64,000 nucleotides of DNA, taken from positions 19,795,701-19,859,700 of the forward strand of contig OZ010792.1 in assembly GCA_963932465.1 (NCBI GenBank), in the 5' to 3' direction. The notes beneath the pieces are model-generated. The model was not told the DNA's origin. It saw only the letters and a program-made list of their open reading frames with translations, and searched no databases. Shown here in pieces: positions 46,221 to 57,865 of the stretch (its first letter is position 1; every line of letters begins with the position of its first letter). Source of the DNA: Maratus speciosus (lineage: Eukaryota; Arthropoda; Arachnida; Araneae; Salticidae). Made by a program: the position numbers and the translations under genes.

Positions 46221-47500
46221 CTAATTTTCTACACCACTGTGGCCTATTTAAGAAATTTAATTAAAATGTAATAAAAAGGATGAAGAAAAAGAAAGGATTG
46301 AAAAAAATAAGGAATAAATAAATTTTCTTATGAATCTTGGGAAATAATCATTTTTTGCATTGATTGTCGGCTGTCTAACACTATATTTCATTGTACCTAT
46401 TGGGATTACTATTATATTTTGCTTACGTTCGTTTGAAGTTTGTAAACTGAGGAGTCTGGTTTAAAATCTATATATTTAAATCACAAGCCCTTTTCTTTCG
46501 TGTTCTGCTCCGAGCTTTCTACTGAACCTGTTTCTAATATATTATTTTTAGAACTCAAAGCTGTTCATTTTTAGATGAGCCCACACTAGCTATTTTTTTT
46601 AACTATTTCCTTTTTTATATTGTAACTTCAGTTTAAATGCTTATGAATGAAATTTTTTTTAAACGGGGACAATCGTGTTGCTTCTATTGTTGCAAAGCAA
46701 ATAATTGGGATTAATTAGCTTTTTCATTATATATTTATTCCATATTCTAATTGCGGTTGAAAAGAAAAGAAATTTTAATTTTAATAAATGATCATTACGA
46801 TGTAAACCTCCCTAAAACTTTACCGACATCATTTTGAGAAAGACATCATTTAAAAACATAAAACGTCGAAATTTTTGTATAATTGCTTCAAAATGACATT
46901 AAATTCAGAGATTTTTTAATCCATCAGCTCTGAAATTAGAGTCCAAATTTTAAAGACGAAAACAATTTCAACTTTGAAAATGACGTCATTTTTATACTTA
47001 ACTGAGACAGCATATCATGAATTTCTTTTGATTTTGATTTTTGAAACATTTCTGAGTACCTTAGAGAATTTATTACGTTTTTTAATTATTAATTAATAAT
47101 CTAATACTAATAATTTGGATTTAAATTGTAATTAATAATAAAATCTGGTTTTCAAATGCGTTATGTGTTCCCTAATTTGTTTACTTCGATATCCCCCTTC
47201 ACCTTTTTGAACTTTGAAGCTCTGTCACAATTTTGAGGAAAAGTTGGAAATTTTTTTAACCCCCGATATGCTATTTCTTTCTCCCAGGAAATAAAGCGTC
47301 GTCTCCGAAAAAAAAATAACTTTCCTTTGTATAAGCCAGCCGTAAAACAAAGCAGATGTATCATTGTACAATTAAATACTCTACTGTAATTTTTTAAACT
47401 TCTAAGCTATGCATACATTCTATACCGTTGTATTGGGGAAAAAAGTACTTTTTAATGCAATTTGTTTGAAAACTGCATCTCAATTTATTTTTGATGCGTA
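46221..47500. other. No recognisable gene
   Basis: AT-rich DNA. About 46990-47060 resembles the last part of R3 (CAGCATATCATGAATTTCTTTTGATTTT). Confidence 0.45.
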
Positions 47501-47519
47501 AATACGGATTAGGTTCCCT

Positions 47520-47620
47520 TAGAAAGACCCCCACGGAGGGCACTTCCCCCCCGGGCCTATATCCCTAGTGCAGATAATTGGCCGTCAAAAATCAACCCAA
47601 CCCAACCCAATTTATTTTTG
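47520..47620 (+). repeat. GC-rich tail with (AACCC)n, possible LINE 3' end
   Basis: A short GC-richer segment (CCCCCACGGAGGGCACTTCC) is followed by CAACCCAACCCAACCC at about 47597-47612. LINE 3' ends often carry such short simple repeats. No coding sequence lies upstream. Confidence 0.35.
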
Positions 47621-47982
47621 AGATATTAATTTTTTTTTGTAGTTTTTAGCGCCATTTTTTTAATTTTGGCAACTCAAGTTGGAAAATAGTAATTACATCA
47701 TTTTGTTGCCATTTGCCCATAATAACTGGAAAAAAAAATTATTTTAATTAAAATACGTGCTATTTCGAAAAAATATAAATGAATGATTTTTGATAAAACA
47801 TGGAGCTATTATAAACTATATTTAATTTAATTATCTATATTACAAACAAATGAAGGCACATGAATCAATACATAGCCGATTTTTTTTCTCGAGTTTCTTG
47901 AGTGACATCTGTTTGTTTGATTTTTTTTTTTTTGGATTTGTGTATTGTTCCGCGATAGTGACGTCATATGAATACTTTGCCA

Positions 47983-48157
47983 GGCTAACGAAAAAGATAG
48001 GCTACGCGGTGCACTCTACGCATCCTTTTTTATAGACCACTGGAGTCACGTGATGCTCGAATGCACCAATGCAGGTGTACGAAATAAGAATCACGTCACT
48101 CTAGCGGCCTGTAAAAAAAAAGACATTTTGGATGCACCGCTGTCTTTTTCGTTAGCC
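47983..48157. mobile_element. GGCTAACGAAAAAGA-ended palindrome
   Basis: Ends GGCTAACGAAAAAGA and TCTTTTTCGTTAGCC; GCGGTGCA/TGCACCGC and GTCACGTGA/TCACGTCAC also pair. No clear target duplication was found. Confidence 0.65.
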
Positions 48158-48475
48158 TCGATACTTTAGATTACCCTCGATTGAGGAATTCTTCAGAGGA
48201 TGCGAATGACGTCATTTTATATGAAAAATAAAAGCGTGTGTGTTTTAAGTCTTAAAACCGAAATATGTTTTGTATTATGTATATATATATATTCATCGGG
48301 GCGACTGTAAATTCTGAAAAAGCAGAATTCCTGTTTTCTAGACATAATCTCTTCTTGACGCATGATTTTTCTTTCTTGTTTCATCTTAAAAGATTGCAAC
48401 TTAAAGTTTTTGAAGCATTATTTGGAGGCGAGTACAAAAATATTTATATTAATCCTCTTAACTTGTGAAGTGTGT
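48158..48475. other. No recognisable gene
   Basis: Includes a short TA run near 48281. Nothing else. Confidence 0.4.
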
Positions 48476-48690
48476 CCCAAATATGTTTTTTATAGCCTTT
48501 CTTTAGGAAAATAAATTTCACAAAATGAGCTTGTATGTAGCTGAAAAACCCTATTATCTTTCTGATGACACATTTTAAAGTATATTTTGAAACCATTTAT
48601 TATCTTTCAATAGAGTCTTTCTCTAAACATATTTTTTATACTTCAGTTCGTGGCAGTATGTTATGAATTTCTTTTGATTTTTATGTTTCC
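48476..48690 (+). repeat. Dispersed repeat R3, copy 2
   Basis: Matches copies 1 and 3 in order: GTCCCAAATATG, GAAAATAAATTTCACAAAATG, ATTATCTTTCTGATGA and ATGAATTTCTTTTGATTTT. Confidence 0.7.
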
Positions 48691-48959
48691 AAAGTTCTTT
48701 TGTGCTTTAAAATATTAGTTACTTTTTTAGCACGTAAATATTTTAAGATTTTATTATTATTTGTTAAGTTATAATAAGTGATTAGTTTGCGTAATTTATG
48801 ATAAAAAAGAGAAAGAAAAAAGAAAGAATAAAGAAGGATAAAAAGAACAAAAAGACGAACAAATGAGGCAAGGCAGAGGGGGGAGAAATTAGTGGAGAAG
48901 GTATGCACAAAATAAAAGAAAAGAAATAAGCAAAGGAAAGTTAAATTAATTGTATGTGG

Positions 48960-49421
48960 CAATCCCAAAACTTTCTTCTATCTCATACATGTTAATACTT
49001 CCTGATAAATGCAGCGTAGCAGCTCCACCTGTTGGGCGATTTACCCCTAAAACTAAACAGCTCCTCATTATATCAAGGACTAACTTAATCTGAAGTTTTG
49101 TGAAAATCCGCGAATTAGTTCTTGAGATATAGATATTGCGGAAATCGTAAAATAATGCAGCATAGCAGCGCCACCTATTGGACGATTTACACCAAAAAAG
49201 TAACCAGCACCAATTTATTTCAGAGACTAACTGAATCCAAAATTTTATTAAGTTAGTTCTTGAGATAGAGCCCCTACAAAAGTTATATGACATGCAGACA
49301 GACAGACTCACTGAGAGACATTTTGTAAAAACATGTTTTTCAGGACCTCTGATCCCTAAAACGTGTAAATCCGTCGAAAACCGGTTTTCGAAAATTTTTG
49401 CGTACAGATAGAAGAAAGTAA
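48960..49421 (-). mobile_element. Satellite carrier family X, copy 4 (shortened)
   Basis: Minus-strand copy with the end AATCCCAAAACTTTCTTCTATC, only about two units, a GACAGACAGACTC-type cap near 49297 and the hairpin end AGATAGAAGAAAGTAA. Its CTAG terminus and one hairpin arm are missing. Confidence 0.8.
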
Positions 49422-49429
49422 AAAAAGAA

Positions 49430-49924
49430 AAAGAAACAAGAAAGAAAAATCATGCGTCACACATAGATTAGAAAACACTTTCCAACACTTCCAGAACATT
49501 TTAAAATAACTTCATATTTTGATACGATGAAAAAAAGAAAACACATAACATAATTGGAAATCTAATTTTAGCAATTGCTGCTCATAGGCGGTAAGGTATT
49601 CGAATTACACCTGCTATAAATTTTTATACGCATCACAAATAATACTGAAATTAATTCAGCTGCGAAATGCATAACACTATTGAAAATTCCCTTTCAGCAT
49701 TTTCCCTTTGTAGACTGCAATATATCCCTATTGTTTTGTGTAGCTCTGTATATGATTTATAGATGTTCATGCACACCACACAGTACTCTAAAAGATAATT
49801 TCAGCTATAAAACGTATAACATAACTGACTAAAAACGCATTGCTAACAATCATAATCCATAGATGCCAATAAGTCAAACTTCTACATTGCTTCTGCTGAG
49901 CTCTGTAAATGAATATTTTTATAC
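49430..49924 (+). repeat. Satellite carrier R2, copy 2 (partial)
   Basis: Has the left part (AAATCATGCGTCA, ACACTTTCCAACA) and three diverged units, but ends inside a unit at R1 copy 3, without cap or hairpin. Confidence 0.7.
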
Positions 49925-50927
49925 TAGCCGCCCTTGGCGACAGTTTGGTCTCCGTTAGATGTGTGCTAAGCATTGTACCATGTTACTTTTATCCAAAATT
50001 TAATTTACTTTCTCAATACTTCGCCAAATCAGTAGTTTCTAGTAGAGAAATCAAGAACTCCGTATTTTTATGGGTACTACTTGGTTATCCAGTCGACCAA
50101 AAATATATCGCCAAACTATAAGATTAAATATCAATAATGGTTGACCATAAATGTCATATTTGCTTGTTTTTAAACAAGTTACACGTGTTTACGTCATCAA
50201 GTTATTTTTATTTCGACGTTTTATTTGTATTTTTATTAATGTTATACTAATTCATTTGTTCTTTCGCTATTTAAAATAAAAATTATGTCAATTTGTATAA
50301 TTTGGCGAGTGGTTTGGCGATTGATATAATTTGGCGAAATGGGTAAACGGTATAATTAAGTAGTAACTTTTTATGCTAGCCAGGCGCAAGTGATAAATCA
50401 TTAAACATTGTCTTTCCAATCGCATTTTTTTTATATTTCATTAAATTCATCTAAAATATAATAATTTCACTCATTTTATTTAAAATACATAATTTTAATT
50501 TGAAATTCATGACTTTCACTTGTTCTTTCCCCTTTTTAAGAAAAAGAAAAGAAAAATAATAAATAATACCAAAAACCATGACTTTTAATTTGAATATCAA
50601 AGCATTGTTTTAATTTACCACGCGAAAAATAAAAAAATGTAAAAAATGGTGACCTGGCATATAAAAAGCGAAGCGGTCAGCCCGGAACTATTGAAGACAG
50701 TCACATGACTTAGGCTATTATTATAGAGATTTTAAGAAAAAGAAAAGAAAAATAATAAATAATACAAAAAACCATGACTTTTAATTTGAATATCAAAGCA
50801 TTGTTTTAATTTACCACGCGAAAAATAAAAAATGTAAAAAATGGTGACCTGGCATATAAAAAGCGAAGCGGTCAGCCCGGAACTATTGATGACAGTCACA
50901 TGACTCAGGCTATTATTATAGAGATTC
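49925..50927 (+). repeat. Dispersed repeat R1, copy 3
   Basis: Starts CTAGCCGCCCTTGGCGAC and runs to CTATTATTATAGAGATT. It is the most complete R1 copy; the last 196 bp are duplicated in tandem. Confidence 0.7.
50534..50925 (+). repeat. 196-bp tandem duplication at the R1 end
   Basis: 50534-50729 and 50730-50925 differ at only a few positions (for example ATTGAAGACAG versus ATTGATGACAG). The second copy ends where unrelated sequence starts. Confidence 0.92.
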
Positions 50928-51095
50928 TGCAAATACATCTCTTGGTGTGCTAATATACATTTCAGATTCAAAATGAATAGATTAGTTTTCAACATACTTT
51001 AAGGAAGGCGCATATACAGCAGCTTTCTGTACAGCCCCGTATGAACTGCAGAAATTATACACATTATGTAATACAAGGTTACTGTAAACAAACAG

Positions 51096-51740
51096 TTGCA
51101 TGATTCAAGACAACCGATACTAAAAATAGAGGATATTTTAAATAAACTTCATGGTGGATCTTATTTTTGCACATTAGATATTTATAAAGCGTACCTACAT
51201 TTAGAAGTGGATGAAGAGAGCACGAAAGTTCAAGCAATATCTACACATCGTGGAACATATTTAGCCAAGCGTTTATTTTTCGGAATCCAAACAGCCCCTA
51301 ATAAATTTCACTCATTCATAGACCAATTTGTTCACGATTTAGATGGGGTAAGTGGTCATATTTCGATGATTAATTATTAAAGGTAAAACATTTGAGGAAT
51401 GTATAGATCGTTTAACTAAAGTTTTAGAAAAAGTTAGAAAATATAATCTTCATCTCAATGTTAATAAATGCAAATTCTTCGAGAAAAAAATGTGCAATAT
51501 TTGGGTGATATTATCAGCTTTGAAGGACTTAGTAAATCTCCTGAAAAAGTAAAAGCCATTCAAAAAATGCTGCTAGACTGAAAATGTAGATGAATTAAAG
51601 AAATTTTTAGGTCTTGTAATGCATTATTAAAAATTCATTAGCAATGCCTCAACCATTCTTAGCCCATTAAATGAACTTTTACGAAAAGATGTTCCATTTA
51701 GATGGATTGCTAGGTGTGAAGCTGCTTGGATAAAAACTAC
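51096..51740 (+). pseudogene. Gypsy reverse transcriptase remnant
   Basis: 51096-51380 carries TLDIYKAYLHLEV and LFFGIQTAPNKFHSFID, the palm motifs A and B of gypsy polymerases, with unusual residues. The catalytic Y-F-D-D is present at 51359-51370, but in another frame and followed by a stop. The thumb and connection region can be followed to 51740 through two more in-frame stops (KTFEECIDRLTKVLEKV, LSKSPEKVKAIQK). The protein made RNA-templated DNA in the parent element and is dead here. Confidence 0.82.
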
Positions 51741-51743
51741 CTG

Positions 51744-51903
51744 CAGTGGTGGAAAATTGGCGCAGAGGAGGAGCCTATTGACACCACTAATATTTTATGG
51801 TATTCTTCATCTTAATAAAAACTGTCATTAGATAAGACGAAAAATTCTACTAAAATTTAGTGGTGTCAATAGGCTCCTCCTCTGCGCCAATTTTCCACCA
51901 CTG
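51744..51903. mobile_element. 160-bp palindromic MITE in gypsy pol
   Basis: Ends CAGTGGTGGAAAATTGGCGC and GCGCCAATTTTCCACCACTG; each arm extends about 45 bp. TACCTG flanks both sides (51738-51743, 51904-51909). The pol pattern resumes on the right, so the insertion is recent relative to the gypsy copy. Confidence 0.9.
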
Positions 51904-52559
51904 TACCTGTGAAATTGCTAGTGATAATGTTTTAATTCCATGCACGTCCAAATTAATTGTTATTTTAGCAACTGATGCCAGTCCATTTGGGTTATCTTGT
52001 ATTCTTTTAAAGAATGCCTGATGGAAGTGAAAAGCCAATAGCATTTGCATCAAGATCCCTCACAGCTGCAGAAAGGAATTACAGCCAGTTAGACAGAGAA
52101 GCTACAGCTGTTTATTGGGCTTGTAGAAAATTCTATGACTACATATTTGGTAGAAAATTTACATTGGTAGTAGACTACAAACCAATGATGACCCTCTTAC
52201 ACCCAGAAAAGAATCTCCCCATATTATCTGCTACAAGGATACTTCGTTATGAACATTTTTTATCAAATTTTGATTATGAAATCCAATATCGCAAATCAAC
52301 TGAACATGTCAATGTAGATTATTTATCTCGAAATCCCCTACCTATTAGTGATCAAGAAATACGACACATTGATGACGAATATTTTTTTCAAGAAAATGTA
52401 ATACAACATATTTCCACTGATGCTGTGGCAGCTTCTAATATAAAACGAAAAACAGTTCTTGATGAAGAACTTTCAAATGTTAAAGAAAATGTTTTGAATA
52501 GAAATGTTCGTGATCCAGAGTTACCTTTACAAGAAGGAATTTTATTTAGAGGCCAGTAA
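51904..52559 (+). pseudogene. Gypsy RNase H remnant
   Basis: Pattern starts with LATDASPFG (about 51965-51990), shifts frame near 52014, and continues in a 181-residue frame with FASRSLTAAERNYSQLDREA (E29) and VVDYKPM (D54, where a Thr-Asp-His-Lys pattern is usual). The connection to integrase follows, with DYLSRNP. RNase H degrades element RNA during replication. A stop at 52557-52559 ends the frame before the integrase. Confidence 0.85.
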
Positions 52560-53148
52560 GTAACCATTCCTAAGAAACTTCAACCTGCCATTCCCCAAGA
52601 ACTTCATTCTACGCACGGAAGTTATTATAAAAATGAAAGCTCTTGCTAGAAATTATTGCTATTGGAGGAATATTTATTCAGATATCGAGAATTTGGTCAA
52701 GAGTTGCAAAGAATGCTGTGACGTTAAGAAAAATCCACAAAAGGCTCCTATACATAACTGGGATGCCCCTACAAAAAATTGGCAGCGAGTTCATATGGAT
52801 TATGCCGGACCACTAATGGGACACTTTTTTCTATTGGTAATAGATGCTAAATCAGAGTGGCCTGAGATTTATTCAATGAAGTAACCTTCAGATACTACAT
52901 CAACTATTCTACAACACATCAACTACATCAGAGAAATATTTAGTCGACATGGATTGCCTGAAATTTTGGTAAGGGATAATGCATCTATTTTTAAATCAAA
53001 AGAATTTATAGATTTTTGCCTCGGGAATGGTATTCGACAAAGATTTATAGCTCCTGGTCATCCAGCAACAAATTGTCAAGCAGAGAGATATTGCCAGACT
53101 TTAAAAACAAAATTGAAATGCATGCGACTCCAGTCGGGTACTCTTTAG
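52560..53148 (+). pseudogene. Gypsy integrase core remnant
   Basis: ELHSTHG lies just upstream in another frame. The zinc site continues as CKECC in the frame starting 52633, with the first catalytic Asp in HMDYAGP (D56). After a TAA at 52882 the same frame gives LVRDNASIF and CQAERYCQTL, whose Asp and Glu are 35 residues apart, the D,D(35)E spacing. The triad is present but split by the stop. Confidence 0.85.
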
Positions 53149-53159
53149 GAAAAGTTACG

Positions 53160-53805
53160 CGAATTATTATTTCACTAAAGAGCTACTCCACTTTCCTGCG
53201 GGAAAACACCTGCTGAATTAATGTTGGGGAGAAATCTTAGAACGAAACTAGATCTTCTTAAACCTGAAACGAAAGGATATTTTAAAAATAAAGCTCCTCA
53301 GCCATACTTCGACAAGTCTTTTCGAGTAGGTTCTCGAGTGCAATGTAGAAACTACACCAACTCAATTTTATGGAAATATGGAACTGTAGTCGAACGTCTT
53401 GGACAAGTCGACTACCTTATTGAATTGGACGACGGTTATGTCATAAAACGGCATTATAATCAACTTCGTGCATGCGAAGTTGCAATCCAGAATCCACTTA
53501 TCCAGACAGCTTCTCCTGTTCCTCGGAAACGACCATCCGTAACTTTCAGCAATGATGTGTAGCAAAGAGAAATTCCCGTCAGATCCGAAAGATGTGCATC
53601 AAATGATAACGAGGGATTTCAAATTAATCCTGATGCAGAGGAAGTTAATTCCAGAATAAGTAATTCAGATGTCAAACCTAATGCTAGCTTAAAGATGACT
53701 CTTAAACTTCAACCACGCACAGATTCCACTTCACCCCAACTACCAAATACAGGGTTGCGACATTCGACCCGTATACGAAAACCTGTACAGAGACGGAATC
53801 TTTGA
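53160..53805 (+). pseudogene. Gypsy integrase C-terminal remnant
   Basis: KTPAELMLGRNLRTKLDLL marks the end of the core in another frame from the previous piece. FRVGSRVQCRNY…GTVVERLGQVDYLIELDDG follows, the usual small beta-barrel. A stop at 53560-53562 interrupts it, and a Ser/Arg-rich tail continues to about 53805. No chromodomain is seen. Confidence 0.8.
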
Positions 53806-55540
53806 TGAGTATCAACAGATAACAGATTGTCTCATTGCCAGCATGTAAATTTTTGTATTACTCAATGTTATATTATTTTTCATATTTATGTACCTTCCAA
53901 TGTATGCCTCTTCCATTAGTGAAGGAGAATTTTTAAGTCTTATTTCAATTTGGCATTAACATTTCATTATATTTTTGCATTCTGATTTTGGCAACAGTCT
54001 ATTGGATTCCATGAATTAAATAAAGTATGTTGTTTTTAACGATGCCCTTTCATTTCCTATATTAAATACATCATAGTATCCCATTGTAAAATTTGGTAAT
54101 TTTTGAAATTCAATATATGGAAAACGGCATAATCATTAGATTTGAAATTTATATCATGAAAAAATACAATTTTTTACCTTTCTAACGCAGTTTGTCTAGC
54201 AATTGTCTGACAAATACTTTTCGAGCTATTAATTCTTTCAGTAACTTCAAATGTTTCATTTTTCGAGATTAATCTACGGCAACGATTAGCGAAAAAGGCC
54301 AGTCACCAGCAACACACAGTTTTTTATTAAAGAGGATATATATGTGGCATTCTAGCAACATTGGATTGGCTTTATTGTTGAAAATGCCGTACTGGCTGTC
54401 ACGATAGTAGTTGTGGATCACATCCAGCGATAATGGCGTAAAAGAAGTGATCAGACAGATTATTCGAATCTGTTATATTAGTAGAACAAGTTGTTGAAAT
54501 GCAGTTGTCGAGTGAAAACAATGGAATGCATCGTTCCATGAAGTTTCCCCAGAAGAAATTGAAACAACTCATAATATCAGCTAAGCACTTTATTAGAACA
54601 TCTTGCAAAAGGTGCAGTTTCCACCAAGATAATTAGCCACCGCTACGTAGTAGTAATTCGGTTTAAACAAAGTTCCAGATAATCGAATAACAGGGCGGGT
54701 GCCAAGGGGATGGATGAAAACTGGAAATACGACTCAAATCTACTAAAATCTGCTGAAACACAGCGAGTATCAACTTTTTGTTCCTCACGTGTAAGGATAC
54801 AAATATGACGTAGGTCGCGCTCTCAACCAATGAATAGTTAAGAATGTCGCGTCATATAAAGAGTGCGAACAGAGCTAGCGAATGAATTTGAAGGAAAAAA
54901 GGATAACATCAGAAATGCGCGGGAAAGTAAAAATGGAAGCTAAAAGAATATTCTCGAAGGAAAAAAGCGCGGGAATAGAACATTTAATTTAAGAATACTA
55001 AAAGCGTAATATTAAAGCAATTTAGACAAGTGAGACATTAAATTAAAGGGAATTTAACAGAGTTAACGATAGAGATTATTTAATAATAAAGATTTAGTGA
55101 ATATAAAGTAGTAATTTAGAATAAGATAAGGAAATCGCGGAATTAGATCTAATAATGTAACATATATATATATATCAAACCCTGGCAAGAAAAGTGACAT
55201 AACTCAAAAATGCACCATTTGATAAAAATCAAAGTCTAAAACAATCTAGTCAAAAATAAAACTGACGCAACTGGTGGATAAATTGCGAGATATAGATGTG
55301 ACGCTTTTCGTGTACGCTGGGGCACGTCATACACATTTTTCAATGACATAATCTCGAAATTGCCATTTTTTGACTTATATCACTTTTATTGCCGGGGCGA
55401 GATATATAAAGAAAAGTTGATTTATCACAACTACTAGTTTATGGTTCTTAATTTAAGTATTATTTTTCTTACAAAATTTCTGGTTTTAGTTGATCAAACA
55501 GAATTTGAAATGCTTTTTCACATGCCCGAATGATTTAAGG
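53806..55540. other. No recognisable gene
   Basis: Possibly gypsy 3' non-coding sequence first, then unmatched DNA; a short TA run at about 55161-55175. No LTR pair could be set up. Confidence 0.4.
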
Positions 55541-55542
55541 TT

Positions 55543-56960
55543 AGTTGGGGTAACTGAACCCACGAGGTAACTGGGCCATAGGCTATTTATAAAAACCCGT
55601 TGATGTATTTTAAGTTTTAGATTTTGTGAACAATGCTCCTTAACCTCTACTTCCTAAAACAACGTGTGTCAACTCAATCATAACTCTCTCTTTGCTGTGA
55701 TAGGTTGTCGAAAATTTACGTTTCTTTTTTTAAAAACAACGTCAATTTGGTTGAACTTCCTCGGCTTTTTATTAAAATACTGCAAGTACTTTTATTAAAC
55801 AATCTTTTTTTTTTAAAGATTAGGCATATAACTATGTTAATATTATTAAGTTTCTATACATATTTACTTCATGTTACAAATGTAAGCCCAGTGCCCCCGT
55901 TACCCCATAAATGTTTCAAGAATGGGGTAACTGGGACATGTATCCGGGGTAACTGGACCATACTGGATCTAGTTACCCCAAAAGTTATAAATAATTTTTT
56001 TTTAGTTTTTCTTACAACGGGAAGTAATTTTCTCCATTGTTTTTTGCTCACAATAAAGAAAATTATAAAATAACTTATTAAAATTACGTAATAAAATTAA
56101 AAAAAAGCATATTGGGTGACATCAAACCAAATTTCTTGACTCCTTGAGAGGCGGTGATGCCGTTATGGCATCACATACTTTTAATTCCTAATTGCCACAT
56201 TGGCACCGGAATTTTATAATGAAAATTTCACCTTTATCAAATACGCGAAAATGTACTTTTACTTGTTTTCAAATAGATTCTCTAGTAAATACTGGTGTCA
56301 TTAAATTATTTCAACATTTTACGAATGCAAATACCTTGCCCCTGAAAGCGAGATAGCCAAACCTTGAAATTGTACGATACAGGGGTCGCATTCTATAGGG
56401 AAAATTTTATTGTTCCTGCCACTATTTTGAAAATAATAACTTCATCGCACCTTTCTTTAATATTAATATGTTAAATAAAATGATCACGAAGGTAACTCAT
56501 TTAGGGTTCCGGTAGGAACAATAAAATTTTCCCTAAATAATGCGACCCCTAGATACAGATAAATTACTTAAGTACTTACGTAGCTGTTTGTTCATAGATT
56601 TACCTTGATGTTTTATTTCCTTAAAATACCCATGTGACTTTTATACTTATTACCTATACTAAAGTACGTAAGTACTTACTTAATTTTTATTTTTTGGTAT
56701 AAATAAATCTAATATTTTCATTTTATTAAGTGTATTAGTGCTTTTTTTAGACACATTGACAGGAAAGGTTTCCCTTACAACGCTCTTTATTGACATATAA
56801 TTTACATGATCTGCCTGGTTTAAATATTTTTAAGTTGTTTACACTTCTTCAAACAGGACCTCATATCCCATAGGAAAAAAAAATAAACGCGTGTTGAACG
56901 TAGACCCTCCTGGTCCACTTACCCCATTTTTATGGGGCAACTGGACCCATGAGGAAAGAA
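55543..56960. repeat. Cluster of GGGGTAACTGG motifs
   Basis: GGGGTAACTG or close forms occur near 55549, 55568, 55924, 55949 and 56935 and inverted near 55894, 55972 and 56927, often with GACC following. Some pairs are inverted, suggesting the ends of worn inverted-repeat elements, but no target duplication defines one. Confidence 0.55.
56381..56550. mobile_element. AGGGGTCGCA-ended MITE
   Basis: Left AGGGGTCGCATT and right AATGCGACCCCT, with the long pair GGGAAAATTTTATTGTTCCT and AGGAACAATAAAATTTTCCC. GATAC lies directly before it and one base after it, a likely 5-bp duplication. No coding capacity. Confidence 0.8.
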
Positions 56961-57309
56961 AGACAAAACATGCGTATTTTTATATTTTTTAATATTAAAA
57001 GGTAATTTTGAGCATTTCTGTCTGATAGTGGGAACCTAACTGAACACATTTACAGAAGTTCAGACTTTAATTCAAATGAACATTAGCTTTAAGAAGCTGA
57101 ATTGTCAGAAGTCTCCCCCCCCCCCTCCCTTGACTCCCTTGAAGTCAGTTTTATTTTTTATTGTTATTAAAGAATTCACATGAAAGTTATGAAGTTATGA
57201 TTATTTTATTATTTATCTTTTTATCCCAAATTATCACATTTTAAAATTTCTATACATAATTAGGAGGGGAGAAAAATCTCCAAAAATATTGATATTTATT
57301 GTTCTAACT
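56961..57309. other. No recognisable gene
   Basis: Contains a C11 run at 57115-57125. Nothing else. Confidence 0.45.
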
Positions 57310-57560
57310 TGAGAAATAAGTGTCCCCAAAATTTTTTTTATAGTTTTTTTTTTATCCAAGAAAATAAATTTTACAAAATAAGCTTGTACGTGACAGTATC
57401 CTCATTATCTTTCTAATGATACATTTTTAAAAGATATTTTTGAATCTATTTATTATCGTTTAATAATAAAGTGACTCTCTCAACATACACTTATTGTTTA
57501 GTTTGAGGCAAGATATGAATTTCTTTTAGTTTTCTTTTCTAAACCTCTTTTAATATTTCC
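57310..57560 (+). repeat. Dispersed repeat R3, copy 3
   Basis: Same word order as copies 1 and 2 (GTCCCCAAAATTTT, GAAAATAAATTTTACAAAATA, ATTATCTTTCTAATGA, ATGAATTTCTTTTAGTTTT). Confidence 0.7.
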
Positions 57561-57824
57561 TTTTCTAAAATTTTTTATGATTTATAGTATAAATTACTTT
57601 TTATAACAGAAGAATGTTTTAGAAAAATATTTTCGTTTTGGAAAATTATAATTAATGACGCATTTTGAAAATTTAATTGAAATGCATCTTAAAAGATGAA
57701 AAAAAAAAGTGTAAAGAATCAAATAATAAATAAACTAATAAACTGACTTTATAAACAGTCTATTTCAAACGTTAAATTCACCTTTGTTTACTATACAAAA
57801 AATATGAAAACATAAAAACTAAAC

Positions 57825-57865
57825 TACATTACTAAACTACATTACTAAACTACATTACTAAACTA
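57825..57865 (+). repeat. 13-bp tandem repeat
   Basis: CTACATTACTAAA is repeated about three times directly before the palindromic element, whose TA target is in the last unit. Confidence 0.85.

Larger units (their letters stand above)
51060..53805 (+). mobile_element. Ty3/gypsy retrotransposon relic, pol only
   Basis: Reverse transcriptase, RNase H and integrase remnants follow in gypsy order, with stops and frameshifts, ending in a basic tail RHSTRIRKPVQRR (about 53758-53800). Gag, protease, the first part of reverse transcriptase and both LTRs were not found. AATAAA occurs at 54019-54024 beyond the coding end. A 160-bp palindrome interrupts the pol at 51744-51903. Confidence 0.85.

Noticed and set aside
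47590..47615. Telomere-like CCCAA repeats
   Set aside because: Only about three AACCC repeats in an interstitial position; a simple LINE-type tail is more likely.
54399..54608. Cys-rich minus-strand frame
   Set aside because: No recognised domain, no repeat or context supporting expression.
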